Assembly: GCF_015234585.1 (NCBI RefSeq)
Contig: NZ_JADFCM010000005.1
Coordinates: 1-64,000, forward strand
DNA: 64,000 nt
Direction of reading: 5' to 3'
Origin: Pseudalkalibacillus hwajinpoensis
GTDB taxonomy: Bacteria; Bacillota; Bacilli; Bacillales; Guptibacillaceae
Shown here: positions 47,254 through 55,894 of the stretch, in pieces
How positions within the stretch are numbered: position 1 is the stretch's first letter
Layout of the letters: every line of letters starts with the position of its first letter
Notes under the pieces: model-generated
What the model saw: only the letters and a program-made list of their open reading frames with translations
What the model was told of the DNA's origin: nothing
The model's database searches: none
Translations under genes and position numbers: made by a program

Positions 47254-48044
47254 ACTAGCGATTCAATTACTTCATCATCTCGCTTATCAGAATAATTCTT
47301 ACCAACTACTGTCGCTTCCTTATTCATTAACTCATTTAATTCGCTTGCTTCTTCTTTTTCACCAGCCACGTAGATTTTTTCCCACTGCTGAGTTTTTGCT
47401 TTTTTATCAAGCTTTGCAGCCATCGATTTGTACCATCTTTCACGATTGGCTTTTACTCGATCTTCATATAGCTCTCGCTGTGCTGTACTTCCATTTCCAG
47501 AGATATTCTCATTTCCCGTTGTTCCCTCGTAAATTCTCCAGTTATCCTCGTCCGGATCCCAGGCATATTCTTCACTTTTGGTTAGAAAACCAAGTTCAGT
47601 TTCAATAATCCGAACATAATCATGATGGACAAGCACAATACCAGTATTTGGATAGTTGTTTTCAAGTTCTTCTACTACTTCTAGTTGAGGTTCTTCTTCC
47701 CAATAAAGGTTCGTTTCGACTGGAACTTGCGTACGCTCTACGAACCAAATCTGATCATCTGAAGAAGCAATAATAATAAGTCCGCGTTTTAAATCATTTT
47801 CTATACGATTAAGCTCATCTTGAATTTTCTCTTTTACTTTTTCATATTTTTCAAGATCTTCTTTATTATCACTTTGCTTTAAGTATTCCTCGAAATTTCG
47901 AAATCCGTTTTTCAATTGAATTTTCCATTCACCATTTTGTCGGTCCGCATCACGACGATCCGTATTTAAATACAAAGTAAACACTTTATCAGGCTTTTGG
48001 ACACGAGCATGTTTCAGTTGTTCTAGCTTTTCTTTTAATAGCAT
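47247..48044 (-). CDS. VLRF1-type release-factor-like protein (aeRF1 family)
   Basis: 265 residues from the ATG at 48044 (AGGAGGAG 5-6 bp upstream; earlier in-frame codons have no RBS). Contains KVFTLYLNTDRRDADRQNGEWKIQLKNG near the N-terminus, a charged helical stretch and KGLIIIASSDDQIWFVERTQVPVETNLYW, which I recognise from proteins annotated as VLRF1/aeRF1-like release factors in Bacillus. The C-terminal part is highly charged. It could act on stalled ribosomes; no GGQ motif was seen. Confidence 0.75.
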   Translation of the reverse strand: MLLKEKLEQLKHARVQKPDKVFTLYLNTDRRDADRQNGEWKIQLKNGFRNFEEYLKQSDNKEDLEKYEKVKEKIQDELNRIENDLKRGLIIIASSDDQIWFVERTQVPVETNLYWEEEPQLEVVEELENNYPNTGIVLVHHDYVRIIETELGFLTKSEEYAWDPDEDNWRIYEGTTGNENISGNGSTAQRELYEDRVKANRERWYKSMAAKLDKKAKTQQWEKIYVAGEKEEASELNELMNKEATVVGKNYSDKRDDEVIESLVS

Positions 48045-48185
48045 TGTACTCCTCCTCATCTTTTCTTTGTTACAAATTCAATTCCCTGTTCATTCCCATT
48101 TTTAAACATAAAATCATTCCGCCCAATTGTTCTTTTTCTTATAGTCAAGATGAGAAGCATGTGATAGAATAAAATTATTAAAACA

Positions 48186-48200
48186 TGATAATCATTCTAA
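48186..48200 (+). promoter_or_regulatory. Fur/PerR-like operator upstream of zosA
   Basis: TGATAATCATTCTAA, 12 of 14 positions of the Fur consensus. In B. subtilis zosA is induced by peroxide through PerR, so a box here is expected; assignment to PerR or Fur is uncertain. Confidence 0.55.
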
Positions 48201-48256
48201 TCTATATGAAAAACATTCTCAATTCGATTTAGATAACTCCGTATTATCAGCTTTCT

Positions 48257-48289
48257 AATGCTGTGACCACTTTAAGTGGTCACAGCATT
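48257..48289. repeat. 33-bp perfect palindrome
   Basis: AATGCTGTGACCACTT-T-AAGTGGTCACAGCATT: 16-bp perfect arms around a single central base. It is 62 bp before the zosA start codon, with no T run after it, so it looks more like an operator or leader stem than a terminator. Confidence 0.8.
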
Positions 48290-48350
48290 GCACGTTTAGT
48301 AAGGGAATGACGATGACTATTATTCTCAATTAGAAAAAGGAGGAATGATA

Positions 48351-50258
48351 ATGGAACAGGCAAATATTCAATCAAGTACTTACACTTCACATACTTCTTT
48401 CTGGTGGAATACTTTGAAACGTCATGGGGAGCTAACTGCTGCCCTAATAAGCGGATTAATCATCGCCTTTGCTTGGATCATGGAGGGCGCATTTTCACCT
48501 TCCGTTGAAGCTAGTCTCTATATCACGGCATTTGTTATTGGCGGTTTCGCTAAAGCAAAAGAAGGAATAGAAGACTCGTTTGCTGAGAAGGACGTGAATG
48601 TTGAGCTTCTTATGATCATCGCAGCGATCGGTGCTGGTAGTATTGGGTACTGGACTGAGGGAGCCATACTTATATTTATTTTTGCATTAAGTGGTGCCCT
48701 TGAAACCTATACATTGAACAAGAGTGAACGAGAGCTTCAATCTCTGATGGAAATTCAACCAGAAACCGCAACCGTTATTTCAAACGGTTCTGAAATGGTT
48801 GTACCTGCTAGTTCGCTGTCTGTAGATGACGTTATTCTTATTAAACCAGGAGAAAGAGTCCCTGCAGACGGATTAATTATGAAAGGGCAAACTTCTCTGG
48901 ATCAATCTGCAATTACCGGCGAGTCTATTCCAGTCATTAAACGAATCGATGAGGAAGTATTTGCTGGAACGTTAAATATATCAGGACATTTAACCGTTAA
49001 AATGACAAAGAGTAGTAAGGACACCGTCTTCCAAAAAATCATTGCTCTTGTTCAAGAAGCCCAAGATCAAAAAGCACCATCACAGCTGTTTATCGAAAAA
49101 CTTGAAGGCTGGTATGTCAAAATCGTATTACTAATGGGCTCTTTACTTATGATCCTTCCTCACTTTCTTTTTGGATGGACGTGGGATGAAACGATCTATC
49201 GTGCTATGGTTTTTCTTGTTGTTGCTTCTCCATGCGCCCTAGTTGCTTCCATTATGCCAGCTACACTATCGGCTATATCAGCAGGTGCACGAAATGGCAT
49301 TCTATTTAAAGGAGGGGTTCATCTCGAACAACTCGGCTCCATGAAAGCTGTTGCACTTGATAAAACGGGAACATTAACGGAAGGTTCTCCAGTAGTTACA
49401 GATGTTTTCACTCGTTCAGATATTGATGAGACGACATTCATGAACACCGTAGCCTCTATCGAACGGCAGTCGACACATCCACTTGCAAAAGCCATTGTTA
49501 ATCATTCAAGATCACATAACTGGCTAGAACCTGAGGAAATGAAGGATCATTCTGGATGGGGTGTTGAAGCGAAAATTAACGGAATCAGCTGGAAGGTAGG
49601 GAAGTTAGATTTCTTTACTGATAAGGATGGATTTGATTCTTTTCAAGAAAAGTACGCCCAGTTGCAATCAAGTGGGAACACCATTGTACTTGCTGCGGAT
49701 CAACATGGTATTGCTGGTATGATAGCTTTAAAAGATAAAGTACGAAGTGAATCCGCAACAATGGTTAAAGCGTTGAAAAAACGTGGGATTGAGCCTATTA
49801 TGCTGACAGGAGACAGTGAACAAACAGCAAAAGCGATAGCAGAAGAAGTTGGCATAGAAACCTATTTCGCCAATTGTCTTCCAGAAGATAAAGTAACCCA
49901 CATGAAAGAATTAAAGAAAAAATATGCAACGGTTGGCATGATTGGAGACGGCATTAATGATGCACCGGCTCTAGCGGTTTCTGATGTTGGAATTGCTATG
50001 GGTCAGGGAACAGATGTAGCGCTCGAAACCGCAGACGTTGTTCTAATGAAAAATGATCTTGGAAAACTTACTCGAGCCGTAAATCTTTCTAACCGATTAA
50101 ATCAAATTGTAAAACAAAACGTGATCTTTTCCATTGCTGTCATCCTCATCCTTATTGCATCTAATTTCTTTCAATTCCTCACCCTTCCATTGGGAGTTCT
50201 CGGTCATGAAGGCAGTACCATTCTTGTTATATTAAACGGATTACGCCTATTAAAATAA
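48351..50258 (+). CDS. zosA: ZosA-like P1B-type heavy-metal transporting ATPase
   Basis: 635 residues from the ATG at 48351 (AGGAGG 7 bp upstream). P-type features: TGES actuator (about 189-192), membrane SPC motif VASPCALV (293-295) that binds the metal, phosphorylation site DKTGTLT (Asp337), HP motif STHPLAKAI and GDGINDAPAL hinge. There is no N-terminal CxxC metal-binding domain. Length and features fit ZosA (YkvW), a zinc uptake ATPase of the PerR regulon; a Zn/Cd exporter cannot be excluded by sequence reading. Confidence 0.88.
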   Translation: MEQANIQSSTYTSHTSFWWNTLKRHGELTAALISGLIIAFAWIMEGAFSPSVEASLYITAFVIGGFAKAKEGIEDSFAEKDVNVELLMIIAAIGAGSIGYWTEGAILIFIFALSGALETYTLNKSERELQSLMEIQPETATVISNGSEMVVPASSLSVDDVILIKPGERVPADGLIMKGQTSLDQSAITGESIPVIKRIDEEVFAGTLNISGHLTVKMTKSSKDTVFQKIIALVQEAQDQKAPSQLFIEKLEGWYVKIVLLMGSLLMILPHFLFGWTWDETIYRAMVFLVVASPCALVASIMPATLSAISAGARNGILFKGGVHLEQLGSMKAVALDKTGTLTEGSPVVTDVFTRSDIDETTFMNTVASIERQSTHPLAKAIVNHSRSHNWLEPEEMKDHSGWGVEAKINGISWKVGKLDFFTDKDGFDSFQEKYAQLQSSGNTIVLAADQHGIAGMIALKDKVRSESATMVKALKKRGIEPIMLTGDSEQTAKAIAEEVGIETYFANCLPEDKVTHMKELKKKYATVGMIGDGINDAPALAVSDVGIAMGQGTDVALETADVVLMKNDLGKLTRAVNLSNRLNQIVKQNVIFSIAVILILIASNFFQFLTLPLGVLGHEGSTILVILNGLRLLK

Positions 50259-50259
50259 C

Positions 50260-50312
50260 AAAAGCCCAATAGTTATAGCAGCATATCGCCGCTAGCTCTA
50301 TTGGGCTTTTTT
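50260..50312. terminator. Bidirectional terminator between zosA and yfkH
   Basis: AAAAGCCCAATAG ... CTATTGGGCTTTTTT, a 13-bp stem with a 25-nt loop that itself can form a small stem. Confidence 0.85.
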
Positions 50313-51125
50313 CCTGAAATAATTTGAGGTCGCGTTCACTTCGCCTCCTATGATAATCACAAGGCCAGTGAGATAGAACCAAAGCATAAGGGCAATAACC
50401 CCTCCAAGACTGCCGTATGTAGCAGAATAGTTGCTAAAGTTGTTGATGTAGTAGGAAAAGGCTAATGATACGAGCTGCCAAAATACCGAAGCAAATACAG
50501 ACCCTAGCAACACATCTTTATAATTCAGCCGTTTATTTGGAGCATAGTAGTAGATAAACATAAAAACCACAATCATAATGGATAGGCTTAAAGTCCACCG
50601 GATGATCGCAAACATAAAACTTAATGATTCAGGTAATTCAAAGAACGATACAAAAAACCGCCATAGCGTTTCCCCAAATACAGGTAAAACGAGTGCCACA
50701 ACGATTACAAAGATCATCGCTAACGACAATAGAATCGATAATCCTCTCGCTAGTAAAAAATGTCGACTTTCCTGAACGTTATATGCTCGGTTAAGTGACT
50801 TAATGATCGCATTGATTGCATTAGATGCTGACCAAATTGTTGCGATAATCCCAAATGATAAAAGACCTTTGCGTGCTCCATCTTCGAGAATAAGATTTTC
50901 TTGAATGGTCACAAATGATTCCGAAGGTGCGTATTGCGCAATTAAATCAAGAATTTGATCCTGAGAGAAATCAAAATGAGTGAGGAGGGTAATCGCAAAG
51001 ATCAGAAACGGAAACAGCGATAATAAAAAATAGTAAGCAAGCTGTGCCGATAAGTCGGTTACTTGGTGTTCTTTTATTCTTGAAAATAGCTGTTTCGAAA
51101 ATTGCCCTAATGATGCATCCACCAT
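50298..51125 (-). CDS. yfkH: YihY/BrkB-family membrane protein (YfkH-like)
   Basis: 275 residues with six membrane helices. LSAQLAYYFLLSLFPFLIF near the N-terminus and ATYGSLGGVIALMLWFYLTGLVIIIGGEVNA near the C-terminus define the YihY family. Formerly called ribonuclease BN or virulence factor BrkB; the true function is unknown. GGAGGG lies 4-5 bp before the ATG. It follows the yfkI-like gene by 19 bp in one operon. Confidence 0.9.
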   Translation of the reverse strand: MVDASLGQFSKQLFSRIKEHQVTDLSAQLAYYFLLSLFPFLIFAITLLTHFDFSQDQILDLIAQYAPSESFVTIQENLILEDGARKGLLSFGIIATIWSASNAINAIIKSLNRAYNVQESRHFLLARGLSILLSLAMIFVIVVALVLPVFGETLWRFFVSFFELPESLSFMFAIIRWTLSLSIMIVVFMFIYYYAPNKRLNYKDVLLGSVFASVFWQLVSLAFSYYINNFSNYSATYGSLGGVIALMLWFYLTGLVIIIGGEVNATSNYFRKKAQ

Positions 51126-51144
51126 ATACCCTCCTGCGGCTCAA

Positions 51145-51546
51145 TTAATGTGTCAATTTATCGTTAGTGTTGCCAGTTAATTCTTCACCGGCTTCCACAA
51201 CTCTCGAGCCTATTTCTTTAAGATCGTCCTGTGTTTCTTTGACAAGATTAAACGCTTCAACCGAACTTTCTTTCAATCCATTGAATTTCTGAGACAAGGT
51301 TGAAATGTCATCTTGTACTTCCTTCATTAGCCCGCTTGCATCATCTACGGTTTGCTTCCATTTATCCGTATAGTATGATGGATTATTCTTAACATCACGC
51401 AAAATAGAGCCTGCTTTTTTTGATCCGTTTTGAATGGATTCTCTCGTTCCTCGATCGAACAGTGAAATAAGTGCGCCTGCTATTCCACCAATAAGGACTG
51501 CCTTAAACAGTTTATTTTGACTACCGCCTGAATATGTCTGACTCAT
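51145..51546 (-). CDS. YtxH-like stress/envelope protein (YfkI type)
   Basis: 133 residues: one N-terminal membrane helix (about 13-30, FKAVLIGGIAGALISLF) followed by FDRGTRESIQNGSKKAGS, the YtxH domain pattern, and a long amphipathic helix (about 45-125) that may form a coiled coil. AAGGAGG precedes the ATG. It lies between the fructosamine kinase and yfkH genes; B. subtilis yfkI has the same neighbours (from memory). Confidence 0.8.
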   Translation of the reverse strand: MSQTYSGGSQNKLFKAVLIGGIAGALISLFDRGTRESIQNGSKKAGSILRDVKNNPSYYTDKWKQTVDDASGLMKEVQDDISTLSQKFNGLKESSVEAFNLVKETQDDLKEIGSRVVEAGEELTGNTNDKLTH

Positions 51547-51620
51547 TTGATTTCCTCCTTGTTATATAAAGATGCGATTTAATTCCCTTTATTCACGCTT
51601 ATGAAACGCCTTCATAACAG

Positions 51621-52487
51621 TCAGAGTGTGTACTTTTGCAGTATTCGATCTACCGCACTTCCATAGCTTTCCCCAAATAAGATCAAATGAACAAGAAGAT
51701 AATATAACTGATAGATCGGAATTCGATCCTCAAATTCTTTCTCTAACGGATAATCAGCTCCATATTGCTCGTAGAACGTTTTTGAATAACCACCAAATAA
51801 ATATGTAAATGCGATATCTACTTCTCGGTCACCAAAGTAAACAGCAGGATCAATTAAATAAGGTTGCCCATTCTCACCATACAACCAATTACCACCCCAA
51901 AGATCACCATGTAAAAGTGAAAAAGATGGTTTATGCCCTATGATTGAATCAAGCCTCTGGCGGAGTTGGGTTAAGCGGCGGTCACGCTCCCTTGAGATCC
52001 TCCCCTTTGCAATTGCTAGCTCCTGCATGGCCCCAAGACGCAAATCTCTGTAGAACGTAACCCAATTGGAAGAAGGGCTGTTTAATTGAGTTAGCTCTCC
52101 TATAAAATTGGGCTCATTCAGACCAACCTGATTGGAATGCTGTTGATGCATTTTTGCAACAAGACTACCTAGTCTCCGATCGCCTGTTTCATCAGAAGGT
52201 ATGGAACGAATCCATTCCATCAGAAAAACCATTTCTGATTCATCACGCGCCTTAAGTAGAAGGGGATTTGGTACCATCAATCCATTATTCCGTAATCGTT
52301 CAAGGCCTTTTTTCTCAGCTAGAAAAAATTGTTCAGAAGCTGTTTTATTTATTTTCGCAAAGTATTCCCGCTCTTTCGTTCGAACGTAAAATGCCTGATT
52401 TATCGAGCCTCCTAAAACAGGCTGCATATCGACAATTGAAGTTCGATCACCTGTTTCTACAATCGCTTTTTCAATATCAAGCTTCAT
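51621..52487 (-). CDS. Fructosamine kinase family protein
   Basis: 288 residues. The APH/choline kinase-like fold: GGSINQAFYVRTKEREYFAKIN (nucleotide loop and Lys), LHGDLWGGNWL (catalytic Asp and Asn, Brenner-type motif) and LIDPAVYFGDREVDIAF (metal Asp). This matches the fructosamine-3-kinase family (PF03881), which phosphorylates glycated amines for deglycation repair. Its ATG overlaps the phosphatase stop (ATGA), so it is translationally coupled to that gene. Confidence 0.93.
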   Translation of the reverse strand: MKLDIEKAIVETGDRTSIVDMQPVLGGSINQAFYVRTKEREYFAKINKTASEQFFLAEKKGLERLRNNGLMVPNPLLLKARDESEMVFLMEWIRSIPSDETGDRRLGSLVAKMHQQHSNQVGLNEPNFIGELTQLNSPSSNWVTFYRDLRLGAMQELAIAKGRISRERDRRLTQLRQRLDSIIGHKPSFSLLHGDLWGGNWLYGENGQPYLIDPAVYFGDREVDIAFTYLFGGYSKTFYEQYGADYPLEKEFEDRIPIYQLYYLLVHLILFGESYGSAVDRILQKYTL

Positions 52488-52954
52488 ATGCCCTCTTCAT
52501 CTCTAATATGTTCAAGTAATTTAGAACAGCCCTCTTCAACCATTTGGTAAACTTCTTCAAAATTCCCTTCAAAATAAGGATCAGGCACATCTTCAATCTC
52601 ACTTTCGCTTACGTAGTCCATCAATCGTGAAATTGAGCTCGATGGGTTCATTCCCGCCATTTCATGAAGTTCTCCAAGATTACTTGCGTCCATTGCAATC
52701 ACATAGTGAAATTGAGAAAGATCGGCTTCCTTCACTTGTCTTGCTTTCATTCCATCCACTGAAATTTGTTGCTTTAAAAGAATTTCCCGAGTTCCCTCAT
52801 GAGGAGGTTCTCCTACATGCCAATCACCTATACCAGCTGAATCAACCTCAATCTGATCCGATAATCCAGCTTGAGCTACTTTCGACCTTAGGACTGCTTC
52901 CGCCATTGGTGAACGACAGATGTTTCCTAGACAAACGAATAAGACTCGGATCAT
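52484..52954 (-). CDS. yfkJ: Low-molecular-weight protein-tyrosine phosphatase (YfkJ-like)
   Basis: 156 residues. The active-site P-loop VCLGNICRS (Cys8, Arg14) is at the N-terminus and the general acid Asp lies in the DPYF motif (VPDPYFEG). A typical LMW-PTP, dephosphorylating tyrosine or arginine phosphates. B. subtilis YfkJ is a stress-linked member. It is followed by a fructosamine kinase gene via an ATGA overlap and preceded by the YjbQ-like gene 2 bp upstream, forming one operon. Confidence 0.95.
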   Translation of the reverse strand: MIRVLFVCLGNICRSPMAEAVLRSKVAQAGLSDQIEVDSAGIGDWHVGEPPHEGTREILLKQQISVDGMKARQVKEADLSQFHYVIAMDASNLGELHEMAGMNPSSSISRLMDYVSESEIEDVPDPYFEGNFEEVYQMVEEGCSKLLEHIRDEEGI

Positions 52955-52956
52955 CG

Positions 52957-53358
52957 TTATCCCTCCATTGTTTTGATATAAACGGTACGGTTACGTGGGC
53001 CATCGAACTCACAGAAATAAATGCCTTGCCACGTGCCAAGAATAAGACTACCCTCTTCTACAATGATCGTTTGCGATGCACCTACTGTACTTGTTTTAAG
53101 ATGAGAAGCAGAGTTTCCCTCAGCATGTTGGTATTTTTCGTGCTCCCATGGATACACTTCATCTAATCGCATAAGCATATCGTGCTTTACATCTGGATCA
53201 GCATTCTCATTAATCGTAATACCAGCCGTTGTATGAGCGGAATAGACGAGAACAGTCCCCTGTTTAAGATTCTCATCACGGATTACCTTTTTAACCTCTG
53301 AGGTAATATCAATCATTTCATCTCGACGATTTGTTTTAACAGATATTTTTTTAAGCAT
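52957..53358 (-). CDS. YjbQ-family protein (UPF0047, secondary thiamine-phosphate synthase-like)
   Basis: 133 residues, beta-rich. [24 protein letters not shown] and [13 protein letters not shown] hold the conserved His/Asp set of the UPF0047/YjbQ family, and [18 protein letters not shown] ends the domain. The family is annotated with weak thiamine-phosphate synthase activity in one member; the physiological role is unknown. First gene of the operon with the phosphatase and fructosamine kinase. Confidence 0.9.
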   Translation of the reverse strand: MLKKISVKTNRRDEMIDITSEVKKVIRDENLKQGTVLVYSAHTTAGITINENADPDVKHDMLMRLDEVYPWEHEKYQHAEGNSASHLKTSTVGASQTIIVEEGSLILGTWQGIYFCEFDGPRNRTVYIKTMEG

Positions 53359-53492
53359 CTGATCCCTCCTATAGCTACTATCTTACTACTACCCTTAAAA
53401 GCCTCTTTTCACTCTAGTCTTGCCACAAACTTTCTATATGACGCAAACCACGTGGAACAATGACTTTCTACGGAGCTTATGTTCACCACTCT

Positions 53493-54707
53493 CTAGTAGT
53501 CATCTCGTTCATAAAGATAGAGGTATGGTATATCTAGAAACAAGTAATAAGATTCATTTATAGGATAAGAGTAAGTCCGGATGAGCTCATTTGTTTCAAT
53601 ATCACTATATAGGTCAGACAATATCCCAACCTTTTCATGCTTCATCCTCACGATATTTTCGAGAAAATATGGACGCCAGCTCCAATTATCGCCTTCATAT
53701 TCAGGCTGAAACTCCCACCCTCCTTCTCCATTTCTATAATAGTTAGACGAAACTTGATGACCGTCTTCATCACAAATGTAGCCTCTAAAACAAGCTTCAC
53801 CAAGAGAATGGGCAGCTTCAGCTACCATCGTATTCCAATCATTTTGCCTGCTCCTTTTTATGTGCTGCTGCAAATGACGATTAAAGTCCTGAGACAGCTC
53901 ATAAAGCGAGAGAAGACGCTTTCTCTCATGCGTGATAAAATGTTGAAATTCATTTGTTAACAAAGATTTATATTGGTTAACATCAAGATAATCTGCTCCC
54001 GGCTTACCAAGATAGTATCCCTGATAATAACGCCCGCCGTTCTCCCATGCATATTTTAGCTGACCTACTCCTTCAATTCCTTCAAACAGTAGAGTTGAAC
54101 CAATTTTTCTTCCTAACATAGATAAGGCATACAAAACTTCTCGATATTCTGGAGGCATACCTTTATCTTTCAAATTCAATAAACCAACCTTAATAATATT
54201 GGGATTAAGAATAGCAATTTTTTCAATATTACTCATCGTATTACCTGCATGGCTAACAGCTACTTGTACACCAAGACTCTTATAATACGTAAGGATATGC
54301 TGAAGAGTCTGTAACGCTTCATCTTCAATATCATAATCAGAAACCTCTATAACAATTTGTTCATAAGCGATCCCCTTATTCGCATACTCTTCAAGATCGT
54401 TTGTGAATGTTTCACCATGGTCATAAAGAAGGTGCCTGGCACTCGAATTAAAAAATAGGCTCTGACCGTTTCCGCGCTCTAAAAGAATATCAATCGCTTG
54501 ACTTCGAATATGTGAATCAATTTCTAATATGTACTCTTCAGGTATAGACTGATCTTGAAAAAAGAATCCGAGACTATCTATTCCTTCTTCTGTTCGAATT
54601 CTTCCGAGAACTTCATAACCGATAATTTGCTGCTTATCAGCACTAACAATAGGCTGGAAGTATGGGAAGATCTCTTCTTTTTTTCCCATAACATCAAGTG
54701 CATCCAT
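53493..54707 (-). CDS. ykuI: YkuI-like degenerate EAL-domain protein with PAS-like C-terminus
   Basis: 404 residues from the ATG at 54707 (GGGAGGGG 7 bp upstream). EAL domain 10-250: the EAL position reads YEVLGR (Glu32), metal/substrate elements LFFNSS, IVIEVSD, IIKVGL, LLFEGIE and YYQGYYLGKP are retained, but the DDFG metal loop reads SHAG, removing two catalytic Asp. The C-terminal part (255-404; CFRGYICDEDGHQVS, NWSWRPYFLENI) matches the YkuI C-terminal PAS-like domain. It probably binds c-di-GMP without hydrolysing it. Divergent from ytvA. Confidence 0.9.
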   Translation of the reverse strand: MDALDVMGKKEEIFPYFQPIVSADKQQIIGYEVLGRIRTEEGIDSLGFFFQDQSIPEEYILEIDSHIRSQAIDILLERGNGQSLFFNSSARHLLYDHGETFTNDLEEYANKGIAYEQIVIEVSDYDIEDEALQTLQHILTYYKSLGVQVAVSHAGNTMSNIEKIAILNPNIIKVGLLNLKDKGMPPEYREVLYALSMLGRKIGSTLLFEGIEGVGQLKYAWENGGRYYQGYYLGKPGADYLDVNQYKSLLTNEFQHFITHERKRLLSLYELSQDFNRHLQQHIKRSRQNDWNTMVAEAAHSLGEACFRGYICDEDGHQVSSNYYRNGEGGWEFQPEYEGDNWSWRPYFLENIVRMKHEKVGILSDLYSDIETNELIRTYSYPINESYYLFLDIPYLYLYERDDY

Positions 54708-54853
54708 TACATAACCCCTCCCGTTCAATCAAAATAAATAATTTTATTATAGCATGAATACTAAATATCCTTTATATCTCTATCTTATTTGTCTGATTTT
54801 TTCAGTTTATTATCTGAACATTTTTATAAGCTAGTCGAATAAATGGGTTTTCA

Positions 54854-54882
54854 TTGGTTTTTCTACGATAGCGATTTATACT
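54854..54882 (+). promoter_or_regulatory. Promoter of the leader ORF-ytvA transcript
   Basis: TTGGTT (54854-54859), 17-bp spacer, TATACT (54877-54882); four and five of six consensus bases. Located 35 bp before the 11-codon leader ORF. Confidence 0.55.
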
Positions 54883-54916
54883 AGTAGTACCATTCAATTT
54901 AAAAGGTGATGATCAA

Positions 54917-54952
54917 ATGAGAAATATGACGTCATGGAGCTGTAAGCTATGA
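54917..54952 (+). CDS. Short leader ORF overlapping the ytvA start
   Basis: ATG-to-TGA ORF of 11 residues (MRNMTSWSCKL) with AAGGTGATGA just upstream. Its stop overlaps the ytvA start codon (ATGA), the classical arrangement for translational coupling. Whether it is translated is unknown; it could be an incidental ORF. Confidence 0.5.
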   Translation: MRNMTSWSCKL

Positions 54953-55737
54953 AAGTAAACAAAGAACAGCTTAAGCGTATGAAAAGAAATGAATTCGTTA
55001 GAACAGCAATAGAATATGTAGATACAGGAGTCGTCATTACAGATCCTGAGCTTCCAGATAATCCAATTGTTTATACAAATGAAGGTTTCGAGAAATTAAG
55101 CGGATATTCAACCGATGAAATTATCGGGAATAATTGTCGTTTTTTACAAGGAGCGGATAGCGATAAAGAAACGCTTGCTCAATTACGTTCCGCTATTCAA
55201 AATGAAGAGAAAATCAAAGTTGAAATCAAAAATTATAAAAAAAATGGAGAATTCTTTTGGAATGAACTCCAAATTTACCCAGTCTACTTCGAAAGTGAAC
55301 ATCAAACATTTTTTGTAGGGGTACAGCAGGATGTTACTAAACGCAAAATGGCCGAAGAACGATCTGAACATTATTTCGAACAGGTGAAACGTTTATCCAC
55401 TCCTATCGTTCCAATTGACCGTAAAGTCTCGATCGTTCCAATAGTTGGGCACATTGATGACGAACGAATCGATCTCATTCTAAAGAACGTAAGTGCCCAT
55501 ATTCAAAAGAGCGGAGATGAATACTTAATTATCGACCTTTCTGGCGTCAGCCATTTCACTTCCGAACTTCATAAAGGAGTCTATCAACTCCATCAGCTCA
55601 TTAAGCTAATGGGAGCTGAACTAATGCTAACCGGAGCTAGACCTGACTTTGTCTTAGAAGGTGTACAAGCTGACTTCTCTCTGTCTTCCGTCAAAAGCTT
55701 TCCATCTGTTCAGCACGCTCTCATTACGATCAATTAA
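54949..55737 (+). CDS. ytvA: Blue-light photoreceptor, LOV-STAS protein (YtvA-like)
   Basis: 262 residues. LOV domain 18-128 with the flavin-binding signature GNNCRFLQG; Cys63 forms the FMN adduct on blue light. VGVQQDVTKRK starts the linker helix (J-alpha). The STAS domain (about 148-262) contains DLSGVSHFTSELHKG, where phosphorylatable Ser/Thr are at the loop. In B. subtilis YtvA feeds light into the stressosome and sigma-B. GGAG lies 9 bp upstream. The transcript runs into a terminator before the TIGR02206 gene. Confidence 0.94.
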   Translation: MKVNKEQLKRMKRNEFVRTAIEYVDTGVVITDPELPDNPIVYTNEGFEKLSGYSTDEIIGNNCRFLQGADSDKETLAQLRSAIQNEEKIKVEIKNYKKNGEFFWNELQIYPVYFESEHQTFFVGVQQDVTKRKMAEERSEHYFEQVKRLSTPIVPIDRKVSIVPIVGHIDDERIDLILKNVSAHIQKSGDEYLIIDLSGVSHFTSELHKGVYQLHQLIKLMGAELMLTGARPDFVLEGVQADFSLSSVKSFPSVQHALITIN

Positions 55738-55818
55738 AGGATTGAACTGAGCTAGCCATTTAGTGGTTTTTCTTCATCAAAATACTATGAACAGATTCTT
55801 TAACAATCTCAATAAATG

Positions 55819-55856
55819 AAGCCAAAAGCTTTCGAATAAACGCTTTTGGCTTTTTT
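55819..55856 (+). terminator. Terminator after ytvA
   Basis: AGCCAAAAGC ... GCTTTTGGCT followed by TTTTT; a 10-bp stem with a 12-nt loop. Confidence 0.85.
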
Positions 55857-55894
55857 ATAATAGCTAACTTGATTAGAATAGAGGTTTTTTAGGA

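Larger units (their letters stand above)
48045..48350. other. 305-bp divergent intergenic region upstream of zosA
   Basis: No gene. It holds a weak PerR-like element ATAAAATTATTAAAA (48169-48183), a Fur/PerR-like box (48186-48200), a 33-bp palindrome (48257-48289), a second Fur-like element TGACTATTATTCTCA (48314-48328) and the RBS of zosA. The region is thus rich in potential operators. Confidence 0.55.
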
